Shown: positions 1-10,957 of the stretch, piece by piece | Numbering within the stretch: the stretch's first letter is position 1 | How the letters are laid out: every line of letters starts with the position of its first letter | Source of the DNA: Sinonovacula constricta | Taxonomy: Eukaryota; Mollusca; Bivalvia; Cardiida; Solecurtidae | Direction of reading: 5' to 3' | Length of the DNA: 64,000 nucleotides | Assembly: GCA_007844125.1 (NCBI GenBank) | Contig: CM017558.1 | Span: forward strand, 61,205,791 to 61,269,790 | Notes under the pieces: generated by a model | Told to the model about the DNA's origin: nothing | Seen by the model: only the letters and a program-made list of their open reading frames with translations | The model's database searches: none | Position numbers and translations under genes: made by a program

Positions 1-79
1 CACCACGAGGCAGCGTATCTGTCAATTATCGCAATACATATACCGTTCATAGCAAAACAAGCATAAAATAGATTTTTAC

Positions 80-177
80 TTCTTTGCCTTTCTTGCTCGT
101 CCAGGGTACAGTATTCGGAGTCATTCGTTGTTGGTCCTTTTGTCCATTTCACCATCGTTTGTTCGTAAATTTGTATC
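80..177 (-). CDS. Receptor exon 7: cytoplasmic tail with SEYCTL
   Basis: The acceptor GTCTTTGAG precedes G, which completes an Arg codon with exon 6. The translated tail is rich in charged and polar residues and contains SEYCTL at 102-119, which fits the ITIM consensus [IVLS]xYxx[ILV]. A donor GTAAAA follows at 79. Further exons would lie outside the window. Confidence 0.45.
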
Positions 178-3100
178 CTCAAAGACAAAACATAAATAAG
201 TTGAAGATTTTTACGAAATTTTATTACATTATGAACTGTCTAAGGTAACATAAATGGTTCTATGTGTACAATGAAGCAAGACGGGGTTTTCCAAAACATA
301 TTCATTAACAAGTGTTTTAATTTAAAACCTTAAGTTAAACGGCCAAAATTTGAAACAATAATTCGTAAGTATAATACCAATAACAACATACGAAAGGTTT
401 GAGCATACATGCATATAAAGTCTTCAAAAGTAACTCAATGAACTTAATTTTTGTAAATATTTCTTTCAAAAGACCCAAACTTCGAGGAAATGATTAAGGT
501 CACACATATAAAATATATCACTTCTAAGAACCTCCAAACATATATTTGATCGAACGTGGTTCATACGAAATACGGATAAACAACTAAATCATTTAAAGTT
601 ACCTTCGGTTTTTGGCCAATAATACAGCACCAATGACGACCGCAACAACAATAAGCAAACCTGCCAGAGCTCCTGCCCCGACAAATCCGGAGGTGACCTT
701 GGTGGTCACCGTGTCGAATGTCTCACACTTGTTGCCGATGTATCCCTCATAACAACCATAAGGACACACACCGATGACTGGATCACATGAGCCGTTATTA
801 CATGGTCCACACGGAGCACACTCACGTCCATATGTATGGACAGGACAATAGACGTCTGGAAAGTCAAATACTAACACCGTAACTTTAATCATTTACTTTA
901 ACGCATTAACAATTGGAATGTTGCCTTATCTGGCTTCACACAGTGATCTTAGTGGGAGGATAATGGGTTGGGTGAAGGAAGTGAAGGTTTGGGGTATATC
1001 GCCGGCTGGACACAGCCTCGGGCTGCAGTCGTATCTGGAACGGAATGGAGAATAGTACTCTACTGACCAGTGGCAGTGCGGTAAGCCCATGTGCATTAAA
1101 TGACATTTACTGTTTACGACCTCTACCCCTATGACACATCTGTGTATAATAAACTAATTAAGTGTCCAGATGTAATCTCACAGCTTAATACTATATTGTG
1201 TGGGGCAGGGTACTCTAAAGAAGGTCATTTTCAATGCCTTTAATAAACGCGAGTTACAACAGGGCTTTCCTATTACTTACAATTAAAATCATAATCCTGA
1301 CGGTACGCCTCTGGTTCTAACAAGGCATTTGTTTGGGGTCTACCTCCACTAAAATAGCTGGATGTTGCTATAACCATCATAATTAGTCGCTGCGATGTAA
1401 TTCAATAAACAAAAATAAAGGTATATTCATCATTTTGGGGGTTGTTACCATTTATTTGAATATATAAACCTGTTTCACATAATGCAAATATAAAACAGGT
1501 CTTCATTACACTTAAGCATTATCACTGCCAAACTGTAAATAGTCATGTCGGTTATAAAATTGAACATGCAAATATGTTTATTCAATTAAATTAAAATGCA
1601 AAAAGTAACCAGCATAAGATGTTATATAGTCTTATAGTTTGAATATTACCTAAATGGATTATTTCAATCTCACAGATGGTAAGGACGCCGGCTCTTTGAA
1701 TTCTTACAAAACGGGCAGCAACGTCCGGCAAGTCCACTACCACTGTGTTGTCTTGTAAGTTGCGATCTTGGGATGTAAAGATTGCAGTTTGGGGATACAC
1801 TTTTGTTAAGCTTGTAAAGACACTGAAGCCCACGAGTTGTTTGAAATCTTTTTCTGAAAGAAATAAACACAACAGTTAATGTAACACATTTAATATTACT
1901 ACATATTCCAGATAAGCAATGCCATTGGGCAAATCTATTTACAGAAATATGAATATTAGTTACGTTAGGCAATAATTGTATTAAAAAACCAGGCAATAAT
2001 TGTACTGGAAACAAATTACTGCAACGATAGTCACATTATGTGAGTTTGTTGTTGTTTATCGTTGTTATTGTTGTTTTGCTTTTTGTTTGTTGTTTATGGA
2101 GTGGGTAGGGGGGATTAAAGCTATTTCTTATGAGATTATCGAACAGAAAAACTTTTACCGTCGGTCCTCGCATAAACGACTAATTGCTTGACAAAGAATG
2201 GCCTCCCTAGATCGACTTGCCACCACGACGAGGTGTCCTGCTTTGTTTCAGAGCAGCAATTGCATGGTTTAGAGTCTGCCAAGAGTCCGTCAATGGCTTT
2301 TGTAGCATCCCGTCCGGGGTCGAAAGATGACATTGAAACTTGCACGTCTGGTGATGTTAAATTGATTGCACCTTTCCTTAATGATGACGCTGAAACTTGC
2401 ACGCCTGGTGTTGTTAAATTGAATGCACCTTTCCCTAATGATGACGTTGAGACTTGTACGTCTGATGTTGTTAAACTGGTTGCGCCTTTCCCTAATGATG
2501 ACGTTGAAACTTGCACGTCTGGTGGTGTTAAATTGTTTGCCACTTTCCCTAAAAGAAGTAGAAGTAGAACATATTTAATATAAATTCTTCTACTTGTACT
2601 TTTTGACGATACCATTTTCTTTGGGGTACCTGTGTGACCTCACTTCTGGAGACCTCACTTATGACCTACTTGGTAATGCTGACGTAAGAAATGCCCGGAT
2701 TAACATCAAAGTGACCCATTTACTTGACGACGATTGCCTCAACGATTGGGATGTAAAAACTGACATTTTTAATTTTCAGAGATCAGGCTAAATGGAATTC
2801 ATCTTCGTTAGGTTAAAAGAAGTTGTGTGTATATAGTAATAGTTTCCTTTGATCATTCTATAAACTATGCGTATTTTTGTTATTTTGCATAAAATTACAT
2901 TTTAATAAGCTATGAAAGAATAACATTACAAATATTTAATACACAAATAACTTTTCTGCGTTTAATACAGCGTGCTTTTTATGATTCACAAAATTTGACA
3001 CATTTTTACAAGGGTAAGTAAACTCTACTGATACGGTGTAAACTATTATTAATGTAAGAAAATATGTTATCTACTGCTGTCTTGGTTGGTATAAACTTAT

Positions 3101-6100
3101 TTTCTTTTAAAACAACCGAGCAATTAATTGTGTAAGAGATTATTGTTTAAAGTACAACGTAATAGTTATACAGATTTATGACAGGTTTTATGTAACCAGA
3201 CATTCTAGCAAACATGGGATTAACTTTCTTCTTTAAAACACAAAACGCTCTATTTTTATTTCGATATGCACGGTCTTTCGCTAAAAACGTTTGATCCCCG
3301 ATATTTACGAGCAAGTCTTAGATGCGTTTATAAGTCCATGCTCAAATATTCGGTGTAACGCGCCTGTCTTACGACTTGAAGTCATTGTCGAAGTTATAAT
3401 CAGCGCGTCGATGAATGTGTCAGCAATTTGTCAATGGCCTGCTGTTTTAGTTATCCTGTCATTGGTAACTACCCGAAAGAATAATCTTTTAAATTGCCGA
3501 GTTGTTTCAAGTGTTTTTACATACAAACAGGTATTGAAACTTCGTAACATATAAATTAGGTATCGATTTCGGCAAATTTAAACCGCATATTCGTAACGCA
3601 TATGTTTTTCTCACATGAAAGAGGGGCATAATATTGTTGTTCAATCAACACTTTTCTAATATAACATATGCAGTACAAATGGTGCTGCATGTCATTTACA
3701 TGCGAAGGACAATTCTTCGAACATACATGTAACTTTCAAAGCACTAATGGATGTCCGTCAACGTCGAGAGTTAGATAGATAACGTATTTTATTGTTTTAA
3801 ACAAAAAACATTAAAAATTAAGATTGCATTAACAGAAGTTTACATTCTACAATTACCATTACTGTGGAATACAAATATTTAAACATAAATATATTAGTCG
3901 ATAAGTATTTTGTGGATTTGTATATCCTGGTGTTGTGTTTTGCAAATAAGATTTTAGCTAATGCAGGACGTTTTACACGTTTTTCTCGACCAATATTCTT
4001 GCACGACTATCAATAGAATATGCATGCCCAACTATTGTGAATAAAAAAGAAGGATTTTTATTTCGATTCGACTGGTAAAGGTTGGTTTGTGTAAATGCGA
4101 CACAATCGAAAATAAACAAAGTAGAAATATATGTATAACTTCTGGCAGAAGAGAAATGGAGACTTTCCAATTTACTGTACTATACATAGGATTAAATTTC
4201 TGACGCAGATACGTATTAATATAAGCGATTCATTAAGAGGAAAAGATTCAGAATTTTGCAATTGCTCTTTAAATAAAATATCTTAGCATCAGTATGCGTT
4301 CAATTACTACGAACAATTGTGAATTTCTTAAGATTCTCAATCTTATTTTGTTGAATAACAAACTTTTCAAAAACGTAATTTTTCCCTTTGCATATAATAA
4401 TCTTTGCGTAATGGTACTAAAATAGTATATGCATAAAAAGGGTTTGTTCCTTTAAATAACCCGCCGTGATCGAGCTAGGTTTCAATGAATTACACAAATA
4501 ATCCTGGAATATAAAAGTCATTATAAAACATTATTACGTACTGCCATATATGTTGACTTCGCAAACACTCAGGCGGACATCATTTTTCTGACTCTGGAGT
4601 GTAACATACCGGGCTTTCACTGGGTTTGCAAGTGTTTTGTTGTAATACTGCACATTCTCTTCAGCTATTTTCTCAACCAGTGTATGATTCTGGATCCAAT
4701 TTGTCGTCTCATCATGAAGATAGATACTTATCTCAGAAATGGAATCTGAACACAAAGTTGAGAAATTCCATTTATTTGTTGTTAAGTCATTGCAAAATGA
4801 CAACGATAACGAATATTTCAGAGATTTATTAAATCTTTCGATGCCAAAACAGTACTTAAATCGTTAAAAAAAACTAATTAACATAACGATTACTATTTCA
4901 GATTGAATAGGGTTTTTATCAATGTGATTTCTTTAGAACAAAAACGACGTTAAGCTTGGGGAAGTTAGTTCTTACAGTTGAAACATAAACATTTATGTTC
5001 GTACAATTAAGATTGGTCAAGTCCACGACTTCGATACCGGTTACTTCGTAAACATTTCCAAGGTCTATCTGGATCCATGGCTGGTTTTGTTGCCTAGTTG
5101 ATGCACAACTGTTGGTGCTGCCATCCACGGCGTGGGACACGTCATAAATAATTTGTGAGTTATTAGAACTTGCTGTGACCGTAGCGTTGCGTGAGATAAG
5201 CGTATCTAGAAAGAGAAGTAGCAAATGCTTTAGCAGCACTTTCAGAAGTATTTAAGGCATTCGGTCCTTGTCTAATTCATTCCTAAGTTCGGGAGGTTTG
5301 TTCCTTGCATGAATCTAACGGTCTATTTGTGAAATTTTGAAATGTCAGATGTTTTCTTCAGTGAAGCCATCGTAATAGGAAAGACATTTTGCGAATGTGA
5401 GCAAGCATTTTCGTTTCCTTTGTATGACAATGGAGCGTCTTTTCTTATATACATAGTTAAATTACATTCGGATGTACGGCATTAGCATAGAACCACTATA
5501 CTGAATGTGTTCATATGCTATAGTGTAGTGGGACGCATGAATGCCTTTTAATTATGTTCTACTAGTTTTTTTCATTTCTTCTTTCATTTCTGAACAGGTA
5601 AACCATTGCATATTCAAAGCGCAGCATTTCGTTTGTTTGTTTGTTTTTTGTCTTCGTTGGATAATGTTCATCAACTATCTTGTAAAATTGTCTAAAGTTG
5701 GTTCGCCAACCATTTAAAAGACCAACAATGTTTAGTCGTTTTTGTATGTAAGTGTTTTACGGTTTAAATATGGCTGCTGTAGTTAATTCAGATAAAAGTA
5801 TAATAGCTCTAAAACATTCATAATACCACGTTAGAGATAATACTTACATAAATATTCCAGAGACAGTATGTTATAGAACAATAATAGAATAATTGACTAC
5901 GGAATAATAATAATTGAGTAGGCTAAAAGTGAACAAGCAATTAACAAACTGATGGGGAAGAAGGATAGATAATGTATAACAAAGTGGATAGTTTTCAATC
6001 GAAACGCCTCAGGTAAGAATCATACCTCGGATGTATCTGCTGCAATGATATTTACATAATCACTATCGTTGTTTTTTTTTCGCCTGAAGGAGAATACGCA

Positions 6101-7309
6101 ATAAAAAGTTCTTCAAAAATCGATAGGTGTAGTGTGTAGAATTATTTTATTCCATACACTTTCATTTATCGATTAAACTTTTAACATCTCGTTAGATATA
6201 CAACTGTTACTGCATTGTCAGTAGAGATAAGAAAACATTTATCTTTGTTGTTTTAATGACATAGGGAGTTGTGAGCATTGTTCTGTTACTGTAATTAGAA
6301 AAAATCTTATTTTAATATTCTTCTAACCTTTAAATGGCGTTGTTTTTCTACTGCGGGTCCTCAATACGTCACATTGTCTTATGAGATCCTGTAATGACTT
6401 TTAACATCATTGATTTTCTTTGTATCGACTTTCAGAGGTAGATATTATCTAATTATCTTTGTAAAGTTATATCTTAAGTTGTTTAGAGTATTCGTTCTGT
6501 TCTGGTTTAGGTATGTTTTGTTTTATGACGTCATATTATTGTTTTACATTTTGTTTGTGACTATTTGTGTCTTGTCCCTTTTCAAATTTCGGTATCTGTT
6601 ACAGTGCTAAAAGGACTTTGTCATATTTCATTATTATTGAAGATGTGTTTTTGTTGGCTTGTGTCATGGCAAGAAAGTTAAAGTTCTAAATCTTAGTAGA
6701 AGATTAAGCTCTATTATATGATCTGTATTTGTAAGCTGTGTGTAAATAGTTCGGTTTCTGTTGTGTTTTGGCAAATAATATAAATTGCATTTAAATAATT
6801 ACTGATGATATATAAAAAATCATATTATTTTATTGTAGTTGAAGTACTAGTAGTCGTAACAGTGGTAAAAGGAGTAGTTGTAGTAGTAGTAGTCGTTATG
6901 GTGTTGGTGCTGGTATTGATGATTGGTGTTGCTGGTAATGGTGGTGGTAGTGATAGCGTTAGAAGTATTAGCCTAAGTTATAGCAGTTGTAGTAGTAGTT
7001 CTTGTTGCTGTTGTTTTATATTGTCTTCTTATAAATTATATTAAAATAATATAATAGCTTTAATGCATGGTTTCTTATCTTTCAAATTCTGATTCAGTTT
7101 TTCTGATTCTGCTCTTTATAATACTGTCATCATAAATAGTTAAGTTTGATAGCAATGCTTCCTGAACAGACTTAAAATATTTTAGGTTTGATATTTATCA
7201 AAAATAAGGAATTTACATTACCTGGTCCAGGTGTCTCGTATGAACACGACAATCCCAGCACCCACACGCCTAACACGAATAATGATTCCAGACCAACAAA
7301 GCTACCCAT
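80..7309 (-). CDS. Transmembrane FTP/fucolectin-EGF receptor with ITIM-like tail (7 exons, 3' end outside the window)
   Basis: I assembled this gene from seven exons: 7309-7222, 5205-5005, 4745-4542, 2548-2159, 1853-1650, 855-603 and 177-80. Exons 1-6 start or join in phase 1 and the last junction is phase 2; every join keeps one frame and gives at least 479 residues. Order: signal peptide, FTP domain 1, FTP domain 2 preceded by four 19-residue repeats, one EGF-like domain (YGRECAPCGPCNNG), a hydrophobic helix (GLLIVVAVVIGAVLL), then a tail with SEYCTL. FTP domains are the beta-sandwich fold of eel fucolectin and tachylectin-4 and usually bind sugars. FTP2 regains the RxDx4K part of the sugar motif (RTDEKDFK) across a splice junction, but the usual His is not seen; FTP1 lacks the motif. 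The ends of exon 2 (donor GTACGA) and exon 6 (splice or stop) are the weakest points. Likely a cell-surface recognition receptor; ligand unknown. Confidence 0.7.
178..602 (-). other. Receptor intron between exons 6 and 7
   Basis: AT-rich sequence with GTAACT at its 5' end and an AG acceptor at 178-179. Nothing else recognised. Confidence 0.4.
603..855 (-). CDS. Receptor exon 6: EGF-like domain and transmembrane helix
   Basis: The acceptor GACTTTCCAG gives a phase-1 start. The exon encodes an eight-cysteine EGF/laminin-like module of the MEGF type (YCPVHTYGREC, CNNGSCDP, GVCPYGCYEGYIGNKCE), a short stalk and a helix of about 20 hydrophobic residues ending AKNRR. The frame meets a TAA at 599-601, but GAAG before GTAACT is a usable donor and joins in frame to 177. 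Termination here is the alternative. Confidence 0.75.
856..1649 (-). other. Receptor intron between exons 5 and 6
   Basis: AT-rich DNA with GT...AG ends matching the neighbouring exons. No gene or repeat recognised. Confidence 0.5.
1650..1853 (-). CDS. Receptor exon 5: second half of FTP domain 2
   Basis: 204 nt, phase 1 at both ends, acceptor TTTATTTCTTTCAG and donor GTAATA. It completes RTDEKDFK and ends with the domain signature AARFVRIQ...LTICEIEIIHL. Confidence 0.75.
2159..2548 (-). CDS. Receptor exon 4: 19-residue repeats plus first half of FTP domain 2
   Basis: 390 nt, phase 1 at both ends, between acceptor CTACTTCTTTTAG and donor GTAAAAGT. Four copies of a 19-residue unit built on NLT-PDVQVSTSSLGKGA open the exon; the last one runs into the FTP domain (ATKAIDGLLADSKPC, SWWQVDLGRPF, VVYARTD). 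The repeats appear to be duplications of the first beta-strand of the domain. Confidence 0.75.
2313..2541 (-). repeat. 57-bp in-frame tandem repeat, about 4 copies
   Basis: The motif GAAACTTGCACGTCTGGTG (plus strand) recurs about every 57 bp with mostly silent or mild changes. The period is 19 codons, so the repeats stay in frame with the FTP2 exon. Confidence 0.8.
2549..4541 (-). other. Receptor intron between FTP1 and FTP2
   Basis: About 2 kb of AT-rich sequence between two phase-1 exons. No repeat or further domain exon recognised on either strand. Confidence 0.5.
4542..4745 (-). CDS. Receptor exon 3: second half of FTP domain 1
   Basis: The exon is 204 nt, starts after TTTGTGTTCAG and ends at donor GTACGT, phase 1 at both ends. 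This is exactly the length and phase of the equivalent FTP2 exon (1650-1853). It encodes ISEISIYLHDE and the typical domain end ARYVTLQ...LSVCEVNIYG. Confidence 0.7.
5005..5205 (-). CDS. Receptor exon 2: first half of FTP domain 1
   Basis: The acceptor TTCTCTTTCTAG precedes a phase-1 start. The product carries the FTP landmarks HAVDGSTNSC, PWIQIDLGN and VYEVTGIEVV. A stronger donor (GTAAGA at 4975) would leave the wrong phase for the next exon; a weaker donor (GTACGA at 5004) gives 201 nt and the matching phase 1, so I chose that one. Without cDNA this boundary is uncertain. Confidence 0.6.
5206..7221 (-). other. Large first intron of the receptor gene
   Basis: AT-rich sequence bounded by GTAATG at 7221 and CTAG at 5206-5207. 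It includes a degenerate GTA/GTT/GGT trinucleotide tract; no exon recognised. Confidence 0.45.
6838..7013 (+). repeat. Degenerate (GTA/GTT/GGT)n trinucleotide tract
   Basis: Runs of GTAGTAGTAGTCG, GGTGGTGGTAGTG and AGTAGTAGTTC with frequent changes. The open frame across it is valine-rich and is not considered coding. Confidence 0.8.
7222..7309 (-). CDS. Receptor exon 1: signal peptide
   Basis: Reading starts at an ATG at 7309 and gives MGSFVGLESLFVLGVWVLGL followed by a polar stretch (SCSYETPGP), which has the form of a secretion signal. The exon ends CCAG before the donor GTAATG, in phase 1, and joins in frame to the FTP1 exon at 5205. It is too short to stand out as an open reading frame. 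Assignment to this gene rests on strand, position and phase. Confidence 0.55.
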
Positions 7310-8800
7310 ATTTCAAAGATTTATTTTGATATTTGTTAAAATATTCAGAACAGTCCGATGGAATTGGTTATGTAAATGAATATGCAATAAGCACGGAGTA
7401 AGCCTTTCTTACTAACGTTACCTTTAAATGATTATTTTTACTAAACAACATCTTTATAACTTAATTATATGAAACAGGAAACTAATATGCAGAACAAAAG
7501 AACACACCCTTTGAAGTGTTACGCACATGCTCTTTTTTATTTCCTTAAGCACGTTTGAAGAAACGGTTTAGCCATTGACTCAATAGTGTTTTTGTAATGT
7601 ACATGCGAATTTTTTCTACGAATATAAGCTAAGATAAATGGAACAAAGCTAAAATTATCGCGGATTCAGCTTACAAAGAAATAAGGAAGAATATTTGTTA
7701 TATTTACATTCATGACAAGAGCAATTTTTCATCCTGTTGGAAAAATGCATCCCTTAAATGCGACTAAATATGTCCTTGCTAATGTTACGAAAAGATATAT
7801 AATAGTAACACCTATGACTATCGTCGACAAAATCTTCAAAATGCAGTTACTTGGTCCAAGTCATACTTGACACCTTGGTGTCATACATTTTTGTCGTTTG
7901 TATGAGAGCTGCTTTACTGGTATGATGATTAAAATTCATACCTCAGAAATAAAAGGTATCTTTAAATTTTTATTTAGTTCAATTTGTTCTGTCATCTAAT
8001 AATGTCGTAAGGTGGGTAGTGTCTGAAGAAACCTCATCATGCTCTTGATAACTAATGTCAATGTTCAAATAAATGCATCCTAATATCTGCCTCTTCAACG
8101 AAACTTGATTACCATTTAATAGAACAGTAATTAGTTATTGCCTTCATAATACAGTTTAGTCACGTGTTAACAAAACTAAGGATTGCTGGTTGAATAATCT
8201 ACTTAAATAAAACATTCATTACATATTCAACTTATTTTTATTTGTCACATATTGGCAAAATCATGATAAAAGAAGTTTATTCACAAGTTATCTATTGTAT
8301 AAAATATAATTTTATTTGGACATTAAATAACATAATTGACATTAAATAGCAAATACATCATCCGATTTGGCTGATAAGATTGCTTTTTCTTCGTATTGTA
8401 TTTGGTTTCAATTTGTTCAGTGTTATCTACAGTGTAAATCTTCTTTGTGCAATCATATGATTGGAGGTGAGATTGGCAGATCCCAAGCCTTAAGTGATCT
8501 CTTTCAATGGAAACAAGCCATGGTAGTAACGTACCTCCACAAAGTGACCTTACACGGTAATGAGGCAACTTTTATGGCCCTTTATTGTCCTCCCCATTGA
8601 CTTTAACTGGGTTTTTTCCATTTCTTCCTGTTGAAAAACACATAAAGGACACTTTATTTGCTTCTTGATTGTCAAAATGCTCAGTCTTCCTAACAAGTCC
8701 TTATTGTATTTAGTGCAAGCTGTTTAGATTGATAGACAATAAGTGGCAAGATACAGGCATGGCCATCAGACGCACAAACCTGCAGATTGTATCTGCAATA
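7310..8800. other. Non-coding flank upstream of the receptor gene
   Basis: AT-rich, no convincing gene. The receptor promoter should lie near 7310, but no clear TATA element was identified. A GC-richer patch at about 8440-8600 may be a dispersed repeat. Confidence 0.4.
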
Positions 8801-9140
8801 AGAATATATGACCAAGTCCTTTGAGCATTGCAACATATACCAAACTCCGAAAAGGTACAGAAAAAAAGTATTTCACATGCAAGCCAAGCGAAAAGTAAGA
8901 ACAAATTTGTGATGAGTCATTTAACGAAAAGAGCAAACCCGACAGTTATCGTCTTGGAACGGTCAGTCGGCAATATGGACCGACTGGGGTGCTTAAACCG
9001 GTTTTACAGAGCTCTTACCTCGCATTTCCTGACGAGTTTCTCAAATGCAAGCAATGCAAAGAAAAACGATATATTTGAATACAAAATGTCCAAGCGCTGA
9101 TATTTTCTATAAGTCATGACGAAAGTAGTGATGTCATTGA
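8801..9140. repeat. Dispersed repeat, diverged single copy
   Basis: This segment, from AATATATGACCAAGTCCT to about TTTTCTATAAGTCATGACG, matches with scattered changes the two tandem copies at 47,047 and 47,701. Shared marks include GGTCAGTCGGCAATATGGAC and GCTTAAACCGGTTTTACAGA. The best open frame (90 codons) is kept in all three copies but resembles no protein I know. It is a mobile or dispersed repeat of unknown class. Confidence 0.6.
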
Positions 9141-9460
9141 AAAGTAATGTCTACATAGTGTTTAGAAAAGAAAATGGTATTACTTCGAAGACATTTAACT
9201 GCTTATTAGTACTTTAATATAACAAAAAGCAAACTAGAAATGCATAACCTTTTGTGGAATTAACATTCCAGTGACAAACACACACTTTACCTTTTAAAGC
9301 CTCACTAATGCCACATATTTTTTTAAGATATTTCTAGTAATTATTTTTGTTATTTTTTTAAACTAAATCTTCGCAAACTTTCAATTAAGTGCTCACGGGA
9401 CATCGCAGCACAGGAATACAATTAAGAAACATTGCGAAAAGTAATTAATAAATCACTTAC

Positions 9461-9908
9461 CGAAACAGTCTGCCCAGCAATGGATAACATGGATTTTACA
9501 GGTGACGACTGGATTATCTTGATTTCCACCACTCCAGCTGGTGGTGGTCAAACAATATCCCGTCCCTCCGTTAAAAGTTCTGGTGGCTCATCTGAGAGGG
9601 AACTGGTCTTCAGGGTTTGGGATCGGGTTGTTATTACAAATGTTGTCATGGCATCCCTTTTTGACAATTGTGTATAACAGACGCGTTGTTTCTCCATTCT
9701 TTATTACATTAAGTTTCGCAATGTCGTAAAGGACAGCTTTTGTTGCCATGCTCCTGTCAGCCAAGCCAAATGTGACTGACTGTTGGTCTCCTGCTGTATG
9801 TTTATACATGTAAGGGCGACAAAGAGCACGCACTTGCACTTTGACTGGACTTCTATACGGGACACTTTGCCCCGATGTTCCTCTAATGCTTTCTTTTAGC
9901 ATTTTCAT
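9461..9908 (-). pseudogene. OB-fold-like protein fragment with an in-frame TGA
   Basis: Two exons can be joined: 9908-9638 (ATG directly after acceptor GTTTTTGTAG; donor GTAATA) and 9591-9461 (acceptor CCTCTCAG; donor GTAAGT), with matching phase 1 and a 46-nt intron. The first encodes PVKVQVRALCRPYMYKH, SVTFGLADRSMATKAVLYDI and NGETTRLLYTIVKK, a pattern of beta-strands like an RPA/OB nucleic-acid-binding fold. The second encodes PPELLTEGRDIV, then TGA at 9548-9550, then PPPAGVVEIKIIQSSPVKSM in the same frame, before a strong splice donor. Continuation of protein-like sequence after the stop suggests a recent nonsense change (a CGA to TGA change would do it). The alternative is a short gene ending at the TGA. 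The fold assignment is tentative. Confidence 0.5.
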
Positions 9909-10481
9909 CTACAAAAACAAAAAAGATAGGTTGTTATTTTCCATTGCATATTTCATAGAGTACAGATAAAAAGAGCTTTATGGTATTGCATTGAATATTG
10001 GTTTATGATCAGAGAAATAGATTCTAGAATACCACTGTAGATGATCATTTATCTGGTAAATTTGTGTCATAGTTGGTTCTGAGCACATTGACCATCTAAG
10101 AGAATATCTAAAACGTATGAAATTGGAAAGTTTGGGGATGGACTTTCATAGGGAGTCACACAGCTTTCAGTTTGAAAAAATCTACAGTGTACATAGACAG
10201 TCTAAAAATGCGAATATTATGATGTGGTTCCATTTTACTTTTACATTAAATCTGTCCAGATAAAAGTAAAACTTTTTTGTGTGTTTTAATAATTGAACTT
10301 CTTGTAAGTATAAACAAAGAAATACAGTTATTGCCTCAATCACGGAGAAACTCACACCGCAAAAATAATTTTATGATATTCTCATTACAATAGCTTTAGT
10401 GAAAAAGTATAACTGTCTGAAAAGCACATATTATCTGTTAAGCTAGTTTAGAAATGCAGAAAAAAACGATTCTAGTTCACT
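9909..10481. other. Non-coding interval
   Basis: AT-rich sequence between the OB-like fragment and the LINE relic. It may include the decayed 3' part of the LINE, but I can support nothing specific. Confidence 0.3.
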
Positions 10482-10860
10482 TTTTAGATAGACGAACACC
10501 TAGATATATAAATGAATTGACAATTTCCAACAGATAAATATCTAACTTTTAATTGCCACTATTTTCATATAACAATATTTTAGACTTGGCAGCATTTAGT
10601 TTGAATTGACATGTTTGACTATAATGCTCTATATCATTTAAGCTAGATTGTAACGGTTCAGATTCAGCTGCAATTGCGACTGCGTAATCGGCCAATAATA
10701 AAGTTGCGTTTCACAATTTACAGTTACGTTTATATTGTTATTAATATTATTATAAAATTTAGGAAAATATGCATAATATACTTCTGGCTGGGTCAACTTG
10801 TTTTACTCCGTTCTTAGATGTGATTGGCGCTGAGAGTGACCCATTATATTAAGCACGAGA
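10482..10860 (-). pseudogene. Decayed non-LTR retrotransposon (LINE) reverse transcriptase
   Basis: Minus-strand translation gives, in order, ITSKNGVKQVDPARSILC (compare the RT block GVkQGdplSplLF), then LLLADYAVAIAAESEPLQSS (the catalytic block, where YADD has become LADY), then FKLNAAKSKILLYENSG, then LEIVNSFIYLGVRLSKK. The order and spacing are those of RT domains of Jockey/CR1/RTE-type elements. Several stops and a frame change separate the pieces and the catalytic DD is lost, so it is inactive. Endonuclease and 3' end were not found. Confidence 0.8.
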
Positions 10861-10957
10861 TTTTACTGTATTATACATTTACTTAAGAGCATTTATAAAT
10901 GTTGTACTTATATTTTCTTTAATACATACCACATCTCCTCTTGATTTGTGTTTAATC

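Noticed and set aside
8323..8600. Overlapping frames in a GC-richer patch
   Set aside because: No splice signals, no domain, and both strands open; probably a dispersed repeat.
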